From Haloarcula pelagica (lineage in GTDB: Archaea; Halobacteriota; Halobacteria; Halobacteriales; Haloarculaceae): a DNA stretch of 64,000 nt. The notes below the pieces were generated by a model. That model saw nothing but the letters and a program-made list of their open reading frames with translations, was not told the DNA's origin and searched no databases. Location: positions 310,001 to 374,000 of the forward strand of contig NZ_CP126161.1 of NCBI RefSeq assembly GCF_030127105.1. Direction: 5' to 3'. Positions 58,472 to 64,000 of this stretch are shown here, one piece after another; position 1 is the stretch's first letter, and every line of letters starts with the position of its first letter. The position numbers were made by a program, and so were the translations under genes.

Positions 58472-60136
58472 ATGCTTCAGTCGTTGCCGGTGCCGGCACT
58501 CCCGGGGTGGCTCCCGTTTCGGGAACTCGTCGTCGTGGTCGCGGTGGTGGGGTCGTTCGTCGCGGTCCGGCGGCTCTCGGGCGACCGGCTCGCGGACCCG
58601 CTGCGTCGCAGGCTCGTGCTGGGCGTCCCCTGGGGAACGCTGCTGACGATCACGGGCGTGCTCGCGCTGTATCTGTTCCTCCAGGGCGCGTGGTGGCACG
58701 CCCGCCCGCTTGTGACGCCGTTCCGGACCTGGTCGTACTTCTATCCGCTGGGCATCCTGACCGGGCCTTTCACCCACAGCGGGCAGGGCCACGTCGTGGG
58801 CAACGTCATCGGGACGCTGGTCTATGGCACCGTCGTCGAGTACATCTGGGGCCACTACCCGTCCGAGCGGGGCACACAGACGTTCACCTCGTTGCGGACG
58901 AACCCCTACGCGCGGGTGCTCGCCATCCCCGCCGCGTCGGTCGTCGTCGGCGTCTTCACCGGCCTGTTCTCGCTGGGACCGGTCATCGGCTTCTCCGGTG
59001 TCGTGTTCGCGATGGCCGGGTTCGCGCTGTTGATCCGTCCCTACCTGTTCCTCGGTGCCCTGGTGACCAACCGCGTCGTCGACCTGGTGTTGACCGCGCT
59101 TCGGTTCCCCGAGCCGACGGTGCGGGGCCAGAGCCGCTTCGTCACGCCGTGGTGGTCCGACGTGGCGATCCAAGGCCACGCCATCGGAGTCGTCGCCGGT
59201 ATCCTGCTCGCGGCCATGCTGCTGTGGGCGCGCGGCCGGCGCCCCGACCCCAGGCGGGTGTTCGCCGCCACCGTGGTGTACGCCGCTTTCCAGGGGCTCT
59301 GGGCGGTGTACGTCCCGCTGGGCAACGCCCGGTTTACGCTGTTTCGCTGGCTCGGAACCGCGCTGGTCTTCCTGCTCGCGGCGGTCGTCGCGGCGGCGAC
59401 GGCCGACACGGACGAGCACTTCATCCTGCGGCCGCGGTTCGAGGCGGGCTGGATCGGCTGGGCCGGTGTCGTCCTCCTGATCGTCATGGCGACGCTCAGC
59501 CTGGGCGCCGTGCCGGGGAACCTCACGTCGATCGACGCCGACGACGTGCCGGAAGACGGGATCGAGATCCGGGACTACGTCGTCGCCTACGAGGAGGACG
59601 TGTTGAACCAGTACGCGGCCAACATCCCGACACCGATCGAGACCGAACAGACGCGGGTCAACGAGAGCGGGATCGTCGTCGCCAGCGACGCCAGGGAGAT
59701 CTGGATCGCGCAGGTTCCGAAAGGCCAACTGGCGACCAGCGGCCGGGCGTCGGTGACCGTCGGCGGCGTCGGCTGGCGCGAGACGGTGTTCGCCAACCGG
59801 ACGACCTGGAACGTCGCCGGAAACCGGTCGGTGTACGTCGTCCAGCTGTGGCGCCGGGGCGAGGCCCCCCGGACCAGCTACCGGTCGCCGCCGTCGACCG
59901 CCGACGCGACGATCGGCGGCCGGAACGTGACGCTCCGGCCGGACGGAAGCGGGTTCGAACTCGCGGTTTCGCAAGGGAACGAGACGCTGGCGACCGGACC
60001 CGTACCGGCAAACACCTCTACGCGAGAGATCGGCGGGCTGACCTTCGAACACAACCGCAGCCGCCTGTACGCCGAGTTCGACGACACCCGCGTGCGGGTC
60101 GCGACGGTCCGGGTCCCGCCGGGCCAGCGGACCTAG
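58472..60136 (+). CDS. Rhomboid-family intramembrane serine protease with long external domain
   Basis: The 554-residue protein has a rhomboid core of six or more helices (about 15-330). The catalytic Ser175 lies in IGFSGVVF and His236 in QGHAIGVVAG; the HVVGNVIG segment is the loop HxxxN motif. The C-terminal 200 residues, after LIVMATLSLGAVPGN, are beta-rich and face outside, an addition typical of some haloarchaeal rhomboids. Rhomboids cut transmembrane segments of membrane proteins. Its stop shares the palindrome CTAG with the stop of the convergent methyltransferase gene. Confidence 0.87.
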   Translation: MLQSLPVPALPGWLPFRELVVVVAVVGSFVAVRRLSGDRLADPLRRRLVLGVPWGTLLTITGVLALYLFLQGAWWHARPLVTPFRTWSYFYPLGILTGPFTHSGQGHVVGNVIGTLVYGTVVEYIWGHYPSERGTQTFTSLRTNPYARVLAIPAASVVVGVFTGLFSLGPVIGFSGVVFAMAGFALLIRPYLFLGALVTNRVVDLVLTALRFPEPTVRGQSRFVTPWWSDVAIQGHAIGVVAGILLAAMLLWARGRRPDPRRVFAATVVYAAFQGLWAVYVPLGNARFTLFRWLGTALVFLLAAVVAAATADTDEHFILRPRFEAGWIGWAGVVLLIVMATLSLGAVPGNLTSIDADDVPEDGIEIRDYVVAYEEDVLNQYAANIPTPIETEQTRVNESGIVVASDAREIWIAQVPKGQLATSGRASVTVGGVGWRETVFANRTTWNVAGNRSVYVVQLWRRGEAPRTSYRSPPSTADATIGGRNVTLRPDGSGFELAVSQGNETLATGPVPANTSTREIGGLTFEHNRSRLYAEFDDTRVRVATVRVPPGQRT

Positions 60137-60759
60137 GTCCACTCGACGCGGTACACCTCGACCGTGATCTCGCTGCGGTCGGCCTCGTGGAACTCGAACT
60201 GGCGGGGGAGTTCGAACGCCGTCTGGAAGGCGTGTGTCACCCGTCCGCCGTTGTCCTCGGCGAAGGCCTCGACGAACGACTGGCTGCCCTCGTTGTGGAC
60301 CGAATAGGAGACCGACGAGAGGGCGGCCGCGGTTTCGAGGAACGCCCGGTCGGCGTGTTCGTTGTCGGCCTGTGCGCCGAAGGGGGGATTCATCACGACG
60401 GTCGTCTCCTCGACGGGAGGACACAGCGGCGGGACGGTCGCGTCCGCGCGGACCCACGACACCGAGGTCGTCGATCCGACCTTCCGCTCGTTGTCCCGAG
60501 CGGTCGACAGTGGTGCGGCGTCGATGTCGAGTCCGACCACGGTGTCCGGGCCACGCAACGCGGCCCCGAGCGCGAGCATCCCCGTGCCACAGCCCAGATC
60601 GACGACGGTCCGGCCGTCGAGATCGCCCTGAAGGTCCGCGGTGTGGACGAGGTGGGCGGCGAGGTCCGGCGGCGTCCGATACTGTTCCAGACTGGCGCGC
60701 GGATCGTCGAACCCCGCCACGACGGCGAGTTGCTGGGCGAGGGCGCTCTTCGTGGGCAT
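60133..60759 (-). CDS. METTL5-like N6-adenine methyltransferase
   Basis: The 208 residues start at ATG 60759. The SAM-binding motif VVDLGCGTGMLALGA, VVGLDID, and the catalytic NPPF at 124-127 mark an N6-adenine methyltransferase. The N-terminal KSALAQQLAVVAGFDDPRASLEQYRTPPDLAAHL resembles the METTL5 family, which methylates A in small-subunit rRNA in eukaryotes (with TRMT112) and has archaeal homologues. rRNA is the likely substrate. Confidence 0.85.
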   Translation of the reverse strand: MPTKSALAQQLAVVAGFDDPRASLEQYRTPPDLAAHLVHTADLQGDLDGRTVVDLGCGTGMLALGAALRGPDTVVGLDIDAAPLSTARDNERKVGSTTSVSWVRADATVPPLCPPVEETTVVMNPPFGAQADNEHADRAFLETAAALSSVSYSVHNEGSQSFVEAFAEDNGGRVTHAFQTAFELPRQFEFHEADRSEITVEVYRVEWT

Positions 60760-60803
60760 CGTCGGCGATACACCGCGTTCGTGTAAAGTTGTTGTGCGTC
60801 CGC

Positions 60804-61901
60804 TCACCCCTCGGGGGGCCAGTGGCCGCTGGCGCGCTGGAGATCGGCGACGACCGCCGTCCCGCCGGCGTCGCTCTCCTCGATCCAGACCTCGCCGCCG
60901 TAGCTCTCGATCATCGCGTCGACGAAGTAGAGACCGAATCCGGTGCCACTCGACTCCGCGCCGGTCGCGCCCCGCTCGAACACCGACCGCCGATCCGCCG
61001 GGTCGATCCCGGGGCCGTCGTCCGCGGCCCTGATCGTGACGCGTTGGTCGTCGACGGTGACCGAGATGTCGATCGTGGGGGCCGGGCCGCCGTGTTCGAC
61101 GGCGTTCGTGAGGACGTTGCCGAAGACATCTTCCAGGAGTTCGTCGGCCACGACGGTGGTGTCCGCGGTGTCCTCGACGGTCACCGTACAGCCCTCGGCC
61201 ATCGATCGGGCTCGGTCGGCGGCCGCCTCCAGCGTCGGCCCGAGTTCGACCGCTTCCAGTTCCGCCAGTGACTCGCCCGAGAGCGTGTCCAGGACCGAGC
61301 GGACTTTCCGGGTGAGGTCGATGATGTCGTCGCTCCAGTCGACGATCGTCTCCGCGTACTCCGCCTGTTGCCCGTCGAGATCACCTTCGAGGAGGTCGGC
61401 GCGCGACCGGATGACGTTCATCCCGTTGAGGATGTCGTGCCGGAGGATGCTGTTGAAGAACTCCATCTGTTCGGTCCGGCGCTGGAGCTCCTGTTCCTGC
61501 TCGTGGCGTTCGCGCGCGTACCGGATCGTCCGTGTGAGCAACGCGTCGGTCAGATCGCCCTTGACGAGGTAGTCCTGTGCGCCCTCCCGGATCGCGGCCA
61601 GGGCCAGTTCCTCGTCGTCCAGTCCCGTGAGGACGATCACCGGCACCGAGTCGACCGCGTCGAGGAACGCCTCGAGCGTCGCCAGTCCCGTCGTCCGTTC
61701 GAGCCCGAGATCGAGCAAGACGATGTCGATACCGGCGGTCCGGGCCTGTTCGATCCCCGCGTCGAGCGTCTCCTCGTGGAGCAGCGTCAGCGACGCCTCG
61801 CGGCTCCCGAACTGTCGCTCGAACCGCTTGCGGAGCAGCGTCGCGTCGCCGGGGTTGTCCTCGACGACGAGCACGTCGAGGTCGTGGACGATCTCGGACA
61901 T
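60804..61901 (-). CDS. Receiver-histidine kinase hybrid
   Basis: The 365 residues begin at ATG 61901. A receiver domain (1-130) has D14-D16 acidic pocket (VVEDN), phospho-acceptor D64 (IVLLDLG) and YLVKGD with its Lys. A histidine kinase follows: H155 in ILRHDILNGMN, N-box VFGNVLTNAVEHGG, G1 AADDGPGIDP and G2 GTGFGLYFVDAM. It is cytosolic. Its ATG overlaps the stop of the upstream response-regulator gene (TGATG). It may receive phosphate from the kinase at 62344 and act as a second stage. Confidence 0.88.
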   Translation of the reverse strand: MSEIVHDLDVLVVEDNPGDATLLRKRFERQFGSREASLTLLHEETLDAGIEQARTAGIDIVLLDLGLERTTGLATLEAFLDAVDSVPVIVLTGLDDEELALAAIREGAQDYLVKGDLTDALLTRTIRYARERHEQEQELQRRTEQMEFFNSILRHDILNGMNVIRSRADLLEGDLDGQQAEYAETIVDWSDDIIDLTRKVRSVLDTLSGESLAELEAVELGPTLEAAADRARSMAEGCTVTVEDTADTTVVADELLEDVFGNVLTNAVEHGGPAPTIDISVTVDDQRVTIRAADDGPGIDPADRRSVFERGATGAESSGTGFGLYFVDAMIESYGGEVWIEESDAGGTAVVADLQRASGHWPPEG

Positions 61902-62344
61902 CAGTCTTCGGGCATCTCGACGACGGTCAACCAGAAGTCCTCGATCCGTTCGATCACGTCGATGAACCCGTCGAAGTCGACCGGTTTGGTGAGGTATGCG
62001 TTCGCCCCCAGATCGTAGGACCTGACGATGTCCTCCTCGGCCTCCGAACTCGTCAGCATCACGACCGGAATCCGTGCGAGTTGCTCGTCTGCCTGCATCG
62101 TCTCCAGGACGGTCGTCCCGTCGGTGTTGGGCATGTTGATGTCCAGCAACACCAGGTTCGGCCTCGGAGCGTCCGCGTACTCGCCTTTCTGTCTGAGGAA
62201 GGCCAGGGCCTCGTCGCCGTCGTTGACGACGTGCAGGTTGTTCAACACCCCGCCCTGTTCGAACGCCTTCTCGGTGAGTCGGACATCGCCGGGGTTGTCT
62301 TCCGCGAGCAGTACCTCGACCGGTTCCGTCTCGGTGTCGTCCAT
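61901..62344 (-). CDS. Single-domain response regulator
   Basis: The 147 residues consist of a receiver only: LLAEDNPGDVRL, D68 in LVLLDINMPNTDG, T99/S100 in MLTSSE, K120 in YLTKPVDF. The length is slightly over 120 because of an N-terminal acidic lead and a C-terminal helix. This Rcp1/CheY-like subclass acts in phosphorelays with phytochrome-type or PAS kinases. It is coupled by TGATG to both neighbours (stop/start overlap at 62344 and 61901). Confidence 0.9.
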   Translation of the reverse strand: MDDTETEPVEVLLAEDNPGDVRLTEKAFEQGGVLNNLHVVNDGDEALAFLRQKGEYADAPRPNLVLLDINMPNTDGTTVLETMQADEQLARIPVVMLTSSEAEEDIVRSYDLGANAYLTKPVDFDGFIDVIERIEDFWLTVVEMPED

Positions 62345-64000
62345 CAGTAGGTTCCTCCGTCAGTGTGCTCCGCCGGGAGCGTAAAGCAGAACGCAGCGCC
62401 GTCGCCGGGGGTCGACTCGACCCAGATCTCCCCGCCGTGCCTGGCGACGATGCGCTCACAGACCGCGAGTCCGATCCCCGTCCCCTCCCGGTCGCTGGAG
62501 TGGAAGATCTCGAAGATCCGCTCCTGGCGGTCCGGTTCGATACCCGGACCGTCGTCCGCGACCTCGAACTGGACCATCTCGTCGGCCGGCGTTGCGGTCA
62601 CGTGGACGTGGCCGGCGGAGTCGGCCCCGGCGTGTTCGACCGCGTTCTTGAGCAGGTTCTGGAACAGTTGTCGGAGCTGATCGGGGTCGGCGTGAACCGT
62701 CGGCAGATCCACGTGCTCGACGGCCGTGTCGGTCTCCTCCAGCAGCATCCCCAGGTCCGCGAGCGTCTCCTCGAAGAGCTGGTCGCTGTCGACCGGCTGC
62801 GGTTCGTTCGCCCGGGTGTGGACCCGCGAGTAGTCGAGCAGCGCGTCGATCATCGACCGCATCCGGTCGGCGCCGTCCGTGGCGTAGTCGATGTACTCCA
62901 GTGCCTCCCCGTCCAGATCGTCGGCGTACTCGGTCTCTAGGAGATCGAGGAAGCTGGAGACCATCCGGAGCGGCTCCTGGAGGTCGTGGGAGGCGATGTA
63001 GGCGAACTGCTGGAGGCTCTCGTTGGACCGTTCGAGTTCGTCGCGGTACTCCCGGAGTTCGCGCTGGCGCTCGACGCGATCCAGCGCCGCCGTCGCCGTC
63101 TGGGCCAGGATCTCGAGCAGGAGCCGCTCCGTGTCCTCGAACTCCGCGTCGTCCTCGCCGCCGATACAGAGCATCCCGTGGTCGTCGAGCGGGAGACACA
63201 GGAGCGACCCCAGCGAAGCGTCCCGGAGCGCGCGGTCGTCGAGTCGATCGTAGTCCGAGAGCTGTGTCGTCTCGCCGCTGTCGAAGACCGCCATCTCCCG
63301 TGTCGCGGCGTGTATCGTCGGCAGGTCACTCGCCGTCTCGACGCCGCCCAGCGCCGTGGGGGTCGCCGTCGCACCGACTGGAGACAGCGTCTCCTCCCGT
63401 TCGTCGGCGGCCCACAGCGCGGCGACCGGGCGGTCGATGATCTGGCGTGCGATCGTGGTGACCGTCTCGGCGACATCGTCGACCGACTGGGCGTACAGCA
63501 GTTCCTGCGTGGTGTCGCTCAACCGTTCGACCTGGCGCTGCTGGCGCTTGATGTCGGTGATGTCCCGCGCGACTCCGACTACCTGTGTGAGGTCCCCGTC
63601 GCCGTCGAACACCGGCCGATACCACGTCTCGAACGTCAGTCCGTCGATGTTCTGTGTGACACGGACCTCCGTCCCGTCGAGCGCACGCGCCGCGGCGTCG
63701 GTGATATCGGGGTAGTCTTCGTAGACATCGAACACCGAGGTTCCTTCGAGTTCCCCGGGCTCCAAGCCGAGTGTCGTGAGCCCCTTGCCGGCCGAGTGGG
63801 TGAAGATACCGTCGGTGTCGAGCGTGAACACGACGACCGGGAGGTTGTCGATCAGCGTGCGGAGCTGTTCGTTGCGCTGAGTCTGCTTGCGTTCGCGTTC
63901 ACGGCGCTCCGTGATGTCCGCGATACTGACGACGATCCGCTGGAGGCCGTCGGCCTCGTCGTACAGCCCCGTCGCACTCGTCGAGACGACGACCTGTTCG
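62344..64000 (-). CDS. PAS-GAF sensor histidine kinase (partial, runs off right edge)
   Basis: The reading frame is open to the end of the window, so the N-terminus lies beyond. Seen from the edge: the end of one PAS domain (VSIADITERRERERKQ), a second PAS (LIDNLPVVVFTLDTDGIF... RDITDIKRQQRQ), a GAF domain (QSVDDVAETVTTIARQIIDRPVAALW... LGSLLCLPL), and a kinase with H-box FAYIASHDLQEPLRMV, N-box FQNLLKNAVEHAG, G1 VADDGPGIE, G2 GTGIGLAVCERI. It is a bacteriophytochrome-like kinase architecture. No membrane helix is seen in the visible part. It is the first gene of a three-gene phosphorelay operon. Confidence 0.88.
   Translation of the reverse strand, partial: EQVVVSTSATGLYDEADGLQRIVVSIADITERRERERKQTQRNEQLRTLIDNLPVVVFTLDTDGIFTHSAGKGLTTLGLEPGELEGTSVFDVYEDYPDITDAAARALDGTEVRVTQNIDGLTFETWYRPVFDGDGDLTQVVGVARDITDIKRQQRQVERLSDTTQELLYAQSVDDVAETVTTIARQIIDRPVAALWAADEREETLSPVGATATPTALGGVETASDLPTIHAATREMAVFDSGETTQLSDYDRLDDRALRDASLGSLLCLPLDDHGMLCIGGEDDAEFEDTERLLLEILAQTATAALDRVERQRELREYRDELERSNESLQQFAYIASHDLQEPLRMVSSFLDLLETEYADDLDGEALEYIDYATDGADRMRSMIDALLDYSRVHTRANEPQPVDSDQLFEETLADLGMLLEETDTAVEHVDLPTVHADPDQLRQLFQNLLKNAVEHAGADSAGHVHVTATPADEMVQFEVADDGPGIEPDRQERIFEIFHSSDREGTGIGLAVCERIVARHGGEIWVESTPGDGAAFCFTLPAEHTDGGTY

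Overview
The window is chromosomal DNA of a haloarchaeon (class Halobacteria). Supporting signs are a high GC content with G/C in third codon positions, very acidic proteins, Tat-lipobox halocyanins, short or absent 5' leaders with TATA-like boxes about 25-30 bases before start codons, an AglB/AglJ/AglG N-glycosylation locus, and many small zinc-ribbon and DUF families that I know only from haloarchaea. The genus cannot be fixed from sequence alone; a member of the Haloarculaceae or a near relative is plausible. I see no integrase, transposase, CRISPR array or rRNA.

Layout, left to right. 0-0.4 kb: tRNA-Arg(CCT) followed by two further copies of its 3' end. 0.4-6 kb: a small membrane protein, a secreted 5'-nucleotidase, a two-domain blue-copper lipoprotein with altered ligands, an ArsR-like regulator with a small membrane partner, and a canonical halocyanin. 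6.2-9.8 kb: an iron-sulfur photolyase, an ABC1/UbiB kinase and a small membrane protein. 9.9-14.7 kb: two metal modules, a copper module (CopA ATPase plus an Lrp regulator with a TRASH domain) and a manganese-type module (DtxR regulator plus a GDT1/UPF0016 exporter), each with palindromes in the promoter. 14.7-24.4 kb: mixed housekeeping genes (DJ-1, HAD, ABC exporter, DUF998, paired DUF2071 proteins, macrodomain protein, aldo/keto reductase). 24.4-28.3 kb: an ABC-2 operon in which one permease is fused to a PrsW-like intramembrane protease. 28.3-36.6 kb: SRPBCC protein, zinc fingers, a histidine kinase, sucCD, a GT87 enzyme, Sir2 and small proteins. 36.6-40.8 kb: a pilB-pilC pair without pilin genes, PilC carrying an extra C-terminal domain. 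40.8-44.1 kb: DNA ligase, MBL-fold protein and small proteins.

44.1-57.1 kb is the N-glycosylation region: aglB (oligosaccharyltransferase), an aglG-like transferase, a GT4 transferase, a flippase and aglJ, interleaved with four alkaline-phosphatase-superfamily enzymes. None of the four has the formylglycine-precursor Cys of true sulfatases; Thr or Ser stands at that position. The flippase is split by a -1 frameshift, and the two halves meet at a GTGA overlap. Several promoters here carry perfect palindromes just upstream of apparently leaderless starts. AglJ would start the dolichol-linked glycan, AglG and the GT4 enzyme would extend it, the flippase would move it across the membrane, and AglB would transfer it to Asn on S-layer and other surface proteins; the phosphatase-superfamily enzymes probably decorate or edit it.

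57.1-64 kb: a DUF5789 protein, a divergent HxlR/DoxX pair with operator-like repeats and a leaderless 22-codon upstream ORF, a rhomboid protease with a long extracytoplasmic tail, a METTL5-like methyltransferase, and an operon of three phosphorelay proteins joined by TGATG junctions. Its first gene runs off the right edge.

The most unusual items are the Cys-free sulfatase-fold set inside the glycosylation locus, the two-domain cupredoxin with a Cys-to-Ser dead site and a Gln-ligand site, the ABC permease-PrsW fusion, the flippase frameshift, and the operator palindromes at the DtxR, CopA, DoxX, pil and agl promoters.
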